Shown here piece by piece: positions 8,654 to 17,595 of a stretch of 64,000 nucleotides of DNA. This DNA comes from Mucilaginibacter myungsuensis. Lineage in GTDB: Bacteria > Bacteroidota > Bacteroidia > Sphingobacteriales > Sphingobacteriaceae. Positions within the stretch are counted from its first letter, which is position 1, and every line of letters starts with the position of its first letter. Made by a program: the position numbers and the translations under genes. The stretch is taken from NCBI RefSeq assembly GCF_015222005.1, contig NZ_JADFFL010000007.1:186001-250000 (forward strand). Reading direction: 5' to 3'. The notes under the pieces are model-generated. The model was not told the origin of the DNA. It was given only the letters and a program-made list of their open reading frames with translations, and did not search any database.

Positions 8654-9938
8654 AGTGTTCACCATAACCGAAGGACTGGAGAACATGGGCGCGCTACGCA
8701 CCGGTGGACAGGGGTCGGTGTATAAAGGCCGCAGGCTTGGTCATATCTATAGCGCCGTGAAATTGTTGCCTACGCCTATCTCCATAGAGGACATTGCCGA
8801 TAAGAACTACCGCAATTTTATAAACGAAGTAGAGAAGCTAAAGAAAGTGAACGAGGTGTCTAACCCTAATGTGGTTAAGATCCTCAGCTCAGGCGTTACC
8901 GAAAGTGGTTCTCTTCCGTTCATAGAGATGGAATACATCGAGGGGCCGGATCTGGGCGAACTGCTTGCCCCACCGCATGAGAAGATATTCACCATTAAAG
9001 AGACCATCAAACTGGCCGAGCAATTGGCCCATGCCCTCGCCCATTGCCATAGCCGTGGCGTGCGCCATGGCGATATTAAAAGCAATAACGTTAAGTACAA
9101 CATCCATAGCGGCAATTATGTGTTGCTGGACTTTGGTTTGTCCATCATGTCCGACGAACAGCGCCGCAGCAGTATGCGCCATGCCGGGGCGATAGAATTT
9201 ATGGCTCCCGAGCAGAACCGTGGCGAAATGTTGTTCCAGACGGATATTTACGCCTACGGGGTGATACTATATGAGTTATTAGGCGGGCAAGTGCCTTTTC
9301 CGTTACGCGATAGCGGCGAGACGGCGCGCAACGCGGTCATGATATCGCACATGGAAAATGCCGTACCGGATCTTGTAGAACTGCGAAAACAAAACATCCC
9401 CACGGACTGGAGAGAGAACCAGAAGCAGCGCGAAGCGCAAATACCTAATTGGTTGCTGACCCTGATCTACAGATGCCTTGAAAAAGTACCCGAGGACCGC
9501 TTTGGCAATGGCATTGACCTGCACGAGGCCATCATCCGCAACAGCGTATCGGCCGACCCGACCGATGATAATATCGTTGCCTTAAAAACCGAGAACGAGA
9601 TACTGCAAATGCAGATAGCACAATATCAGGAAAAGGCGACCGTGGTCAAACAGTCCACCATTGTGCTATCTAAAAACAAATTCGCGATAGCGCTTGGGGT
9701 GATGGGGCTATTATTTGTGTTGAGTGTTTATGGTTTGTTTAAAAAAGATGTGGTCTACTATCCGGCAACGCCGCCAAAGAGCAAGTATGTGCCCTTTATG
9801 CTGTCATCATATAAACCCCCTGTACGCATACGCAAGGTTAACATCGACAGCATCCGAAGAGCCGAACGTAACAAGATATTAGCGGAACAAGAACGCAAAC
9901 GTGTAAAGCGCGGAACTTTTTGGGATCGTTTATTTTGA
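8646..9938 (+). CDS. Ser/Thr protein kinase, membrane-anchored, non-RD
   Basis: 430 residues, complete. Kinase motifs: glycine loop TGGQGSVYKG (19-28), AVKLL lysine K39, HGDIKSNN with D143, K145 and N148, DFG at D162, and APE at 187-189. A predicted coiled-coil stretch precedes one transmembrane segment (about 345-367), and a basic extracytoplasmic tail of ~60 residues follows. The activation segment SDEQRRSSMRHAGAIEF is nearly identical to that of the kinase at 1-1116, so the two are recent paralogues. The ATG lies in AATGGCTAA, inside the end of the FHA gene, implying translational coupling. It ends the operon; the next gene is convergent. Confidence 0.95.
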   Translation: MAKVFTITEGLENMGALRTGGQGSVYKGRRLGHIYSAVKLLPTPISIEDIADKNYRNFINEVEKLKKVNEVSNPNVVKILSSGVTESGSLPFIEMEYIEGPDLGELLAPPHEKIFTIKETIKLAEQLAHALAHCHSRGVRHGDIKSNNVKYNIHSGNYVLLDFGLSIMSDEQRRSSMRHAGAIEFMAPEQNRGEMLFQTDIYAYGVILYELLGGQVPFPLRDSGETARNAVMISHMENAVPDLVELRKQNIPTDWRENQKQREAQIPNWLLTLIYRCLEKVPEDRFGNGIDLHEAIIRNSVSADPTDDNIVALKTENEILQMQIAQYQEKATVVKQSTIVLSKNKFAIALGVMGLLFVLSVYGLFKKDVVYYPATPPKSKYVPFMLSSYKPPVRIRKVNIDSIRRAERNKILAEQERKRVKRGTFWDRLF

Positions 9939-9986
9939 TCGGCGATTTTTAAATGCGGCACGTCCGATAAAAACTTATGGCCCTTT

Positions 9987-10955
9987 CTATTCCGTCGAAC
10001 TCATCACCGCTAACGATAATGCTGCCATATCACCCACATTCTCGGCCAAGCCGCTTTCTACAATTTTGCAAGCTGCAACCGACTCAAAGTACGCTTCGCG
10101 TTCGATAACCTGCATCATGTGTGGTTCAAGCAGTGCTTTGGCCCGCCCGTAAATGCTCCCCATGATGATCAACTCGGGATTAAGCAGATCTATAAAAACG
10201 GACAGTGCTTTACCTAATTGCTTGCCGCATATCTTGTAAACCTCCTTCGCGGTCTGGTCGCCCGCATAGGCGGCTTCGGCTACCGTTTTCGCCGTGACCG
10301 ATGGCAACTCACTAATGCTTTTGCAATAGGCCACCGTTTTGCCGACCTGCAGCATTTCACGCGCTTTGATCTAGGCTAACTGGGCAATACCTCCCCCGCT
10401 GCAAAAACCCTCAAAAGATCCGGCTTTACCAAAGCCCACAGGCCCCATATCTGCCAAACGGATGTGCCCCACTTCGCCTGCCAGATCAGAGATCCCTGAA
10501 TAGAGTTGGCCATTCAAGATCAGCCCTGCCCCCATTCCAGTACCGAACGTTAAGAACATCAAATTATCGTAACCCCGGCCTGCACCGTACTTCCATTCGG
10601 CAACGGCACAGGCGTTGGCATCGTTCTGTAAAAGGACAGGACGGCCAAACCGCTCGCGAGCCATTTTTACAATGGGCACATTATCCCATCCCAATAGATT
10701 GGGCGGCGACAAGATCAGGCCTCTTCTGCTACTCAGCGGCCCACCACAACTGATACCGATCCCGGTCAAAGCGCCCTTATCGATACCGTTTTGGGCAAGC
10801 ATACTCTCAGCGGTGGCAAACAAATGTTCGATCATGTCATATACCGGCTTGTCTGTCGGCATAGCCTCTTTATGGGTGATCATGATATTATCATCAGTAA
10901 GCTGCCCGAGCAAGACGGCGCACTTAGTACCACCGATATCAAATCCTAATAGCAT
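9987..10955 (-). pseudogene. ROK-family sugar kinase (fructo/glucokinase type), interrupted by an in-frame TAG
   Basis: The N-terminal half (10955-10374) carries the ROK ATP-binding motif FDIGGTKCAVLLG, NDANACAVAEW and the FGTGMGAG and GEVGHIRL motifs. The C-terminal half (10370-9987) continues in exactly the same frame with IKAREML and an LNPELIIMGSI strand. The two are separated only by a TAG at 10371-10373. The context GGGIAQLA-stop-IKAREM suggests that CAG (Gln) changed to TAG by one substitution. Both halves look otherwise intact, so this is a recent nonsense mutation or, less likely, a suppressed amber codon. ROK kinases phosphorylate the free hexose released by the neighbouring GH32 enzyme. 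Confidence 0.85.
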
Positions 10956-10958
10956 GTA

Positions 10959-12434
10959 TCAATTATCTTTTAGAGGTTGAACATTGATCGACTTGAACTT
11001 AACCCGGCCATGCTTGGCATAAAACCACACCATATCTCCTTTTTGCTCGATAGTGCGGTTAACTATACAACGGCGGCCATCTATGCTCATGTCTATTATA
11101 TCATTGTTGATGACCAGATCTATCTTCACTGTTTTATCCAGGCCATCAACTGCTTTGATCATCGTATTGCCAAGCGACACGGTCTTATTTTCGGCCGAAA
11201 AGGTCGTTTTATAGCCCCTGTCGGCTTTAGGGTCACTTTTTAAATAGAAGCCATATTCCTCATTACGGCCCATAGGTTCTATCTCCATTGTTATGCGGCA
11301 TCGGGCTGGTATATTCTCTAAATGAGCAGCGCCAACGCCATTGGGCGCATTAATAGTAAGTCCCGATGCATCAGACGTTGCACCCGGATGGGTGATGATC
11401 TTGGCCGGTATAACAGGCTGCGTAGCCGGGATCATTTCGGCAGGGAACTTGGTATTCAACGTTCCGTCCGCATCTTGCGTCACCTCGCGGAATAATAAAT
11501 TACCACCAAAAGTTTCGCCGTTATAGTCCTTATCATCCCTGCGCGAAGGAACCCACGAGCTTGCTATCCGGCGGCCATTTTTAAAGGCGGCAGTCTTGAC
11601 CACGTTTGACCATGATTCGTTCAGCGCCTGATGTCGTGGCGTTTCCCATGGGCCGTAAGGGTTGCGGGATTTTACATAATAGGTGTCGCTATTGTCGCTA
11701 TATACCAAATACCACCAACCGTTCCACGAGAAATAGTCAGGACATTCGGGTACAGAAGGTTGCCCGGTCAATATTGGGTCTAATACTTTCCAATCCTTCA
11801 GGTCTTTAGATACCATGTGGACCAAAGCGCCGCCTTGATGCGCTAACACAGAGCCCTCCTGCCAACTGGATACCAACAGATGAAATTCGCCGGTCTTTTC
11901 GTCTACAAAAACCTTGGGATCGCGAAAATCGCGCTTGCTGTAGCCGGGTGCAGAAGTGTAAAATGGATTAGGTTTCTGCTTTTTAAAATTGATGCCATCC
12001 GCACTGATCGCGTAGCTTAATTGCTCGTTTACCCTGCCTTCTTTATCTACCAAACGTGTTGCATAAAAAGCGTAAAATGTGCCTTTATAAAACACTACTG
12101 ATCCGGTACAAATGGATTTCTCCCATTCCTCATCAATACCTACCACGATCGGGTGCTGTTTCCAATTGATCAGATCGGTGCTGGTGCTTAGTACCCACTG
12201 ATGGCCACCCAGACCTTTTAAACTGGCGTGGTGAGCCGAATCGAGCAGCCAATAATTGTAAAATGTGCCGTTATGGGCAAAAGGCATCACGTCACCAACA
12301 TATAGATCGCCTTTGGGCCTAAAGTATTGCAGATTAGTGGTGGCCTGTAAGGTTGGGTCGTACTTTACGCCTATTTGGGCAAAAGTGTAAGTGCCGGTAA
12401 GGCAAAGCAGATAAGTGAGGAGTAGCTTTTTCAT
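10959..12434 (-). CDS. Secreted glycoside hydrolase family 32-like enzyme (fructan/sucrose hydrolase)
   Basis: 491 residues with a Sec signal peptide (MKKLLLTYLLCLTGTYTFA). The five-bladed propeller family signature is seen as GDVMPF (probable nucleophile Asp), FRDPKVF (the RDP transition-state stabiliser) and PECPDYF (acid/base Glu). A C-terminal ~150-residue beta-sandwich follows, as is usual in GH32. The family cleaves beta-fructosides such as sucrose, inulin or levan. The nucleophile motif is GDVMP rather than the common WMNDPNG, so substrate is uncertain. It lies 3 nt upstream of the ROK kinase gene and just after a remnant sugar transporter, consistent with one sugar-use operon. Confidence 0.85.
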   Translation of the reverse strand: MKKLLLTYLLCLTGTYTFAQIGVKYDPTLQATTNLQYFRPKGDLYVGDVMPFAHNGTFYNYWLLDSAHHASLKGLGGHQWVLSTSTDLINWKQHPIVVGIDEEWEKSICTGSVVFYKGTFYAFYATRLVDKEGRVNEQLSYAISADGINFKKQKPNPFYTSAPGYSKRDFRDPKVFVDEKTGEFHLLVSSWQEGSVLAHQGGALVHMVSKDLKDWKVLDPILTGQPSVPECPDYFSWNGWWYLVYSDNSDTYYVKSRNPYGPWETPRHQALNESWSNVVKTAAFKNGRRIASSWVPSRRDDKDYNGETFGGNLLFREVTQDADGTLNTKFPAEMIPATQPVIPAKIITHPGATSDASGLTINAPNGVGAAHLENIPARCRITMEIEPMGRNEEYGFYLKSDPKADRGYKTTFSAENKTVSLGNTMIKAVDGLDKTVKIDLVINNDIIDMSIDGRRCIVNRTIEQKGDMVWFYAKHGRVKFKSINVQPLKDN

Positions 12435-12441
12435 ATGGTAA

Positions 12442-12579
12442 TTAAATGTCTTTAGGTTTGTCGCCGCGTTGCCAGGCGGTCTCTATCTCTTCGAGGGACT
12501 TGCCCTTGGTCTCGGGTATATAATAATAGCCCCACCATAAGCCGCCTAAGCAAATGCTATTTGCTGTCAAATTAAACAT
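12442..12579 (-). pseudogene. MFS sugar-porter C-terminal remnant (45 codons)
   Basis: Reading the minus strand gives a 45-residue product with a hydrophobic stretch (GGLWWGYYY) and the sugar-porter hallmark PETKGKSLEEIE near the C-terminus, then TAA at 12442-12444. The remaining ~400 residues of a transporter are absent; upstream is A+T-rich non-coding sequence. It is too short for a functional carrier, so this is a truncated gene. It ends 7 nt before the GH32 start, suggesting it was the transporter of the same operon. Confidence 0.8.
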
Positions 12580-12702
12580 ACTGAGTGCTTAAAAAAAATA
12601 AGATCTCAATTTGCAAAAATATAGTCTTAATATCAGTCACCTAAATTTATCCGAAGGCGGTAAACACACCTTACCGCACCATCAACACGATAACCAAACA
12701 CA

Positions 12703-13680
12703 ATGAAAAGACGTGATTTTGTAAAGACTACCGGACTGACCGCCCTTGGTCTTTCTGTATTGGGAACTCAGGATAGCTTTGCTAACGATAATACTACTCA
12801 TCTTGAAAGTGATGATCTGTCGCCTTCCGCTAAAGCCGACGAAAATTTCCCTATCAACTTTATAGCCGTAGGCGACTGGGGTCGCAATGGTGAGTACGAC
12901 CAGCAAGAAGTTGCCAAACAAATGGGGGCATGGGCGCGTAAGAATTCTAATGATTTCATCATAGCCACCGGCGATAATTTTTACCCACGCGGTGTAGTGA
13001 GCGAACACGACCCATTGTGGAATTTCTCTTTCGAAAACATTTACACTGCCCACAAACTGCAATGCGATTGGTATGCCGTTTTAGGCAATCACGACTATGG
13101 ATCTGGCCCCGACGCGCAGGTGCGTTACAGCAAAATAAGTCGCCGCTGGAAAATGCCTGCTTTGTACTACACTAAAGAAGTGAATTTGGGGAATCCCGAA
13201 AATGAAAAGGCTCTATTTGTAATGATAGACACCGATCCGATGCTATTTGAGGATAAAAAAGAATACGTCAATAAGCAAATGGCTTGGCTGGAGCACACCC
13301 TTGCTAACGCCTCGGCAAAGGTAAAATGGAAGATCGTTGTCGGGCATCACCCTGCTTACACCGTTGGCCCGCGTATTAAGAACTACGACACCTTGACAGC
13401 GAGAAAAATGCTTACCGATGTGTTCAACAAGCACAAGGTCGACCTTTATCTTTCAGGTCACGACCATTCCCTGCAACATTTAAAACCGATAGGATTCACC
13501 CATCAGTTTATCTCGGGTGCGGGATCAGAACTTACTCCGGTAACTACGGGCATCCCTTACAGCCGCTTTGAGACGTCGGAGAATGGTTTTATGTATTTCT
13601 CTGTGATTGCCAATGCCATTAGGGTTAAGGCAATCAATGTTGCGGGCAAAGTAGTTTATGAAACTCAGTTAAGTAAATAA
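12703..13680 (+). CDS. Exported metallophosphoesterase (purple acid phosphatase-like)
   Basis: 325 residues. The N-terminus (KRRDFVK plus a hydrophobic stretch ending near ANDN) is Tat-like. Metal-ligand motifs of the calcineurin-like fold appear in order: GDWG, GDNFYPRG, GNHDYG, GHHPAYT and GHDHSLQ. The arrangement resembles small purple-acid-phosphatase/ACP5-type enzymes, which hydrolyse phosphomonoesters outside the cytoplasm. It stands alone on the plus strand between the fructan locus and the phospholipase C gene, which is convergent with it. Phosphate scavenging together with that phospholipase is plausible but not proven. Confidence 0.9.
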   Translation: MKRRDFVKTTGLTALGLSVLGTQDSFANDNTTHLESDDLSPSAKADENFPINFIAVGDWGRNGEYDQQEVAKQMGAWARKNSNDFIIATGDNFYPRGVVSEHDPLWNFSFENIYTAHKLQCDWYAVLGNHDYGSGPDAQVRYSKISRRWKMPALYYTKEVNLGNPENEKALFVMIDTDPMLFEDKKEYVNKQMAWLEHTLANASAKVKWKIVVGHHPAYTVGPRIKNYDTLTARKMLTDVFNKHKVDLYLSGHDHSLQHLKPIGFTHQFISGAGSELTPVTTGIPYSRFETSENGFMYFSVIANAIRVKAINVAGKVVYETQLSK

Positions 13681-13697
13681 CAATATCGTAGTTAAAC

Positions 13698-13734
13698 AAA
13701 AGCGTCCCTGATCTTGCTGATCAGGGACGCTTTT
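13698..13734. terminator. Bidirectional intrinsic terminator
   Basis: Perfect 16-bp inverted repeat (AAAAGCGTCCCTGATC type, 13698-13713 and 13719-13734) with a 5-nt loop and A/T tracts on both sides. It lies between two convergent genes and can serve both. Confidence 0.9.
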
Positions 13735-13754
13735 GTATCTGAATAGATGTTAAT

Positions 13755-16229
13755 TTAAGCGCCGATCACCGGATCTGTAAACCCATGTTGACCGTTCTCT
13801 GCGCGGCCCGCGTAGCGGCGTACAAAATCAGCATGACCGTTTATCGAGATACCCAGATCATACCATTGATGGCTTGCTTTTAAGCTGATCGTTTTCTTCA
13901 CTTTTTGACCAGCTTTTACAGCGACTTTTTGCGCAGTCTGGTTGTAAGCATGATCGGTGATGGTGATCTGTTGGTCAGTTTTATCAGCGTTAAACAGTTC
14001 GATCTCTACGTCGCCATTTTTGACATGGACAAGGGTAACTGCAACCTTTGGGTCGGCTTTACCACCCGCAAACTGCCTGAAGAACCCGTTAGGGCCATTC
14101 AGTTTAAGATCGTAAACTCCGTTTGCAAAATTGTTCACCGGCCAGGCGTAGCTGATCTCATCGTTCGCCTTAACAGCAAAGTCCCATACGCGCATTGCTT
14201 CAGGCGTATTGGCTCCATCCTGATAAGGGTTATGAGTTGACACATTGAAAGGCGCACCATTACCTTTGCCACTTTTCATGCGGATCTCGAAGCTATCTGC
14301 ATTTAATTTTCCATTGACCGTCAGATCATAAGGCAATGCGCATGATTGGCGTTGCCCTTTTTCCTGACGGGGAAATGGATCATAGTCTGTTGGTTTCGCA
14401 TTGATAGTTTTGACGTCCTGCTCAGTCAGCTCTTTATAGTTATGTGGTAGTTCTTTGAATTTGGCGTTATAGATACTTTGTATCGTCTCGTTTCTTTTCA
14501 GCGGTGTTGGATAGTTGATCTTTTCGCCATTGTATGGGCGAAAAGCCGATGTCAGGTCACCCGTAACCGTACGTCTCCAATCGCTGATGTTCGTCTCTTT
14601 GATATCCTTGCCGGACTTTTTGCTTAGGAAGGTCTCTAAAAATTGCAGGCAAGATGTGTGATCAAATATTTCTGAATTGACCCATCCTCCCCTGCTCCAT
14701 GGCGACGCGATCACCATCGGCACACGGAAACCTAAGCCAATCGCGCTTTCGCGGCGGCCGCGTTCTTTTTCGGGTAAATGATCGATCTGCGCCTTGGTCA
14801 CATGCTCTACGCTGGTGTCTATTCCGGCTGAACATTTGCCTGTCTCAGGATTGCTTGTCTGTGGTGGAACGAATGGTGCGATATGGTCAAAGTAACCATC
14901 GTTCTCATCGTAGTTCAGGATGAAAATGGTCTTTTTCCAAACCTCGGGGTTCTTGGTCAGGATGTCCATCACTTCCGAGATATACCAGGCACCGTACCAT
15001 GGCGAGCCCGGGTGATCGGAGAAGTTTGACGGCGCAACCAACCAGCTAACGGTAGGCAATTTATTTTCGTTCACATCTTTGCGGAACTGATGCAGCACGT
15101 CGCCTTTAGGTATTTCTACCTCGCGTTTGGTGCCGTTATCATCATACACCAATTTCTCTAACTTATGATAATCAGGGTCGCCCGTATTAGTTACGAAGGC
15201 TTTGTTGTGGATGTTCTTTTCAAAATCCGATAAGCTATCGAATTTCTCTTGTGTGAACTCAGCGATCGCTTTCTTAACACCTTCCAATTCGGCTTTTCTG
15301 TTGGCAAGATCTTTGGCAACTTTAGGGGTTTGCTCCTGCTTTTCTAATTCCGCTATAGATGCTTCAACTTGTTTCAGGCGCTTAGGCAAATAGTCGCGGT
15401 GTGCTTTGTGCAGGCGTACGTTGTATTGCTTGTAAAACTCCAGGTCGTTATCAGTAAAGTTGGCCAACCAATCATCCTCATCTCCTTCAAAACCAACACC
15501 GATGCTTAACTCGTTCTGATAGGTCTTCCAGGAAATACCGGCATCTTCCAAACGTTCCGGGAAGGTTTTTCCTTTGATATCGTGATGGTCGATCTCGCCA
15601 TTGTAAATTTTAGCCGGCGAGTTCTCGTTCTGCTCCGAGCGCACGGTGCCCGACCAATACATGATCCTATTTGGACTTGTGCCTGTTAACGCCGAACAAA
15701 AATTTTGGTCACACACCGTGAAAGCATCTGCCAGGGCATAGTAAAATGGGATATCACGACGATCGTAATAACCCATCGTCAACGGCATATGCTTATAATC
15801 TTTATTACCTGACTTTTTGGCTTCTAACCAACCATCCATTTTACCTTTATTACGGGCATCTACCTGATTATCCCAGGAGTGCGGCAACGACTGCATCCAG
15901 GTTGCTTTTGAGTTTTTAATATCGAGATTAAAAGGCACATAAGTTTTGCCCGCCTTATTGGTCTGCAGCCATACCTTATTCTTATTTGGTAATTGCATAG
16001 CGCGAGGGTCATCAAAACCACGCACACCTTGCAGCGTACCGTAGCAATGATCGAACGAGCGATTCTCCTGCATCAGGAAAACAATATGCTCGGCATCCAG
16101 ATAGGTGCTGCCCTTTTCGGGCTCGATAGCTAAGGCTTTTTGTATCGATTCAGGCATGATAGAGAACAATCCGGCTGCACCGGTCAACAGGGTGGCTTTC
16201 TTGATAAACTCGCGGCGTGTATCAGTCAT
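13755..16229 (-). CDS. Phosphocholine-specific phospholipase C, Tat-exported
   Basis: 824 residues. The Tat signal TRREFIKKATL starts the protein. The catalytic domain of the phosphoesterase family (PlcN/AcpA type) has QENRSFDHCYGTLQGVRGF near residue 55 and NYDENDGYFDHI further on. A charged, probably coiled-coil insertion lies around residues 280-340. The C-terminus carries two repeated beta-sandwich domains of the DUF756 type ('CALPYDLTVNG', 'QWYDLGISINGH') usual for this enzyme. It cleaves phosphatidylcholine or sphingomyelin head groups outside the cytoplasm. It is alone on the minus strand, with no operon partner. Confidence 0.93.
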   Translation of the reverse strand: MTDTRREFIKKATLLTGAAGLFSIMPESIQKALAIEPEKGSTYLDAEHIVFLMQENRSFDHCYGTLQGVRGFDDPRAMQLPNKNKVWLQTNKAGKTYVPFNLDIKNSKATWMQSLPHSWDNQVDARNKGKMDGWLEAKKSGNKDYKHMPLTMGYYDRRDIPFYYALADAFTVCDQNFCSALTGTSPNRIMYWSGTVRSEQNENSPAKIYNGEIDHHDIKGKTFPERLEDAGISWKTYQNELSIGVGFEGDEDDWLANFTDNDLEFYKQYNVRLHKAHRDYLPKRLKQVEASIAELEKQEQTPKVAKDLANRKAELEGVKKAIAEFTQEKFDSLSDFEKNIHNKAFVTNTGDPDYHKLEKLVYDDNGTKREVEIPKGDVLHQFRKDVNENKLPTVSWLVAPSNFSDHPGSPWYGAWYISEVMDILTKNPEVWKKTIFILNYDENDGYFDHIAPFVPPQTSNPETGKCSAGIDTSVEHVTKAQIDHLPEKERGRRESAIGLGFRVPMVIASPWSRGGWVNSEIFDHTSCLQFLETFLSKKSGKDIKETNISDWRRTVTGDLTSAFRPYNGEKINYPTPLKRNETIQSIYNAKFKELPHNYKELTEQDVKTINAKPTDYDPFPRQEKGQRQSCALPYDLTVNGKLNADSFEIRMKSGKGNGAPFNVSTHNPYQDGANTPEAMRVWDFAVKANDEISYAWPVNNFANGVYDLKLNGPNGFFRQFAGGKADPKVAVTLVHVKNGDVEIELFNADKTDQQITITDHAYNQTAQKVAVKAGQKVKKTISLKASHQWYDLGISINGHADFVRRYAGRAENGQHGFTDPVIGA

Positions 16230-16650
16230 TGATGGTAGATGTTGATGATAAATTTAAGATCAGATATCTCTTGCTAACAGCCCGACCTGTGGGGTCGATC
16301 TTATAGTTGACCAAAGATAACTTTGTCGTATTAACTAAAATTTAACGGAGCATTTGTTTGCTATAAATAAAGTACGTTTAGTTCTGCTAAACACGACCTG
16401 TAATTTGAGCATAAAATTAAGATGGTTGTCTTTAAAATGGCCGGACAGCGGTACACGAAGATATCATAGTTTACAAAAATTTTCTTAACAATGCCAAGAC
16501 CGGGCTGATGCGAAAAGCCGAAACAAACATGCTAATAAAATTGGTTATTTCTGAGAATTATTTTTTCTGCAGATTTGTGCAAAACGCCCATCTCTAATAA
16601 AAGATGGGCGTTCAAAAAAAATTTAAAACGACCTGACAGGTCTCGGTGGT
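16230..16650. other. 421-bp intergenic region
   Basis: A+T-rich; no coding sequence that I can support. It contains the hairpin at 16583-16612 near its right end. A TATCTTTG element reading toward the phospholipase gene (minus strand, about 16311-16318) resembles the -7 box of Bacteroidota promoters, but no good -33 box is seen. Confidence 0.5.
16583..16612 (-). terminator. Intrinsic terminator of the SUMF1-like/Gfo/ApbE/isomerase operon
   Basis: 11-bp perfect stem (AACGCCCATCT / AGATGGGCGTT) with an 8-nt loop, followed on the minus strand by TTTT. It lies about 40 bp after the last gene of the minus-strand operon. Confidence 0.7.
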
Positions 16651-17583
16651 CTATGTCAGGAAGTTATCAACATCGCGATAAGCCTGTATCACTCTCAGTT
16701 CACCGTCCTTGCCCGGTTTGGAGTTACCGTGCTCCATACCCATTACGCCTTTGTATCCTTTGCTGTGGATATATTTGAATAGATTTTTATAGTTGATCTC
16801 GCCGGTGGTAGGCTCGTTCCTGCCCGGGTTATCGCCGACCTGCAGATAAGCTATCTCGTCCCAGCAACGGTCTATGTTCACCATCAATTGGCCTTCGGTT
16901 TTCTGCATGTGGTAAATATCAAACAGTATCTTACACGATGGGCTGTTCACCGCTTTGCAAACGGCATAGGTTTCGTGCGTTTGTTGTAGGAATAACTCAG
17001 GGGTGTCACTTAGGGTCTCCAACACCATAATCAAACCATGGGGTTCAAATATCTCCGCACCGGCGCGCATAGCATCTATCACGTTGGCAAATTGGTTACC
17101 CCAAGGCAAACGGCGTTCGTAAAAACCAGGTACTACTGTCAGCCATTTGGCGTTGCAACGCTTGGCTGCCTCTACCGACTTTTTGCAAGTAGCTACAAAT
17201 TTGTCCTTGAACTCTTTTTTGCCGGTGGTTAACGAGGTTTTCCAGTTATCGCCACCATCGACAACAAAAACGCCCATGCGCATTTCCAGCTTGGCTAAAA
17301 GTTCGCCTATTTTGGTCTGCTCATCGGTAGCACGGCCAAGGTAGCCGTTATCTTCAATGGATCTGAAGCCCTGATCGTGCATATATCTGATCTGATCGAG
17401 GAATGAGTCGCCGGCGTTATTTCTGAACATACCCTGATGCGGGGCGTAATCCAGGTTGAAGGTCTTTCCGGCTTGTGTGCCGTTAGCTGCAACATTTTCG
17501 GTCGCGGCCGATGCCATCGCCGTTCCTGAGACCAGGGCACCAGTAGCGATAGCTGTATTTCTTAAAAAATCTTTTCGGTTCAT
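16651..17583 (-). CDS. Exported TIM-barrel sugar isomerase/epimerase (hydroxypyruvate isomerase-like)
   Basis: 310 residues. A Tat-like leader (NRKDFLRNTAIATGALVSG) precedes an AP-endonuclease-2/xylose isomerase-like TIM barrel. Conserved metal-binding strand ends include VLETL (Glu), LFDIYHMQKTEG (Asp, His) and GVMGMEHGNSKPG (Glu). This pattern is typical of proteins annotated as hydroxypyruvate isomerase. It is the last gene of the operon beginning at 20952, with a 12-nt gap to the ApbE gene. Together with the Gfo/Idh/MocA gene it suggests oxidation or epimerisation of a sugar outside the cytoplasm; the substrate is unknown. Confidence 0.85.
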   Translation of the reverse strand: MNRKDFLRNTAIATGALVSGTAMASAATENVAANGTQAGKTFNLDYAPHQGMFRNNAGDSFLDQIRYMHDQGFRSIEDNGYLGRATDEQTKIGELLAKLEMRMGVFVVDGGDNWKTSLTTGKKEFKDKFVATCKKSVEAAKRCNAKWLTVVPGFYERRLPWGNQFANVIDAMRAGAEIFEPHGLIMVLETLSDTPELFLQQTHETYAVCKAVNSPSCKILFDIYHMQKTEGQLMVNIDRCWDEIAYLQVGDNPGRNEPTTGEINYKNLFKYIHSKGYKGVMGMEHGNSKPGKDGELRVIQAYRDVDNFLT

Positions 17584-17595
17584 AATTAGGTTGGG

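Noticed and set aside
8646..9938. Kinase as a pseudokinase because HRD is HGD
   Set aside because: The catalytic Asp, Lys, Asn, DFG and the ATP-binding Lys are all present; only the Arg is replaced, as in non-RD kinases.
9987..10955. Two separate small genes for the ROK halves
   Set aside because: Both halves are in the same frame, joined by a single TAG, and form one continuous ROK kinase.
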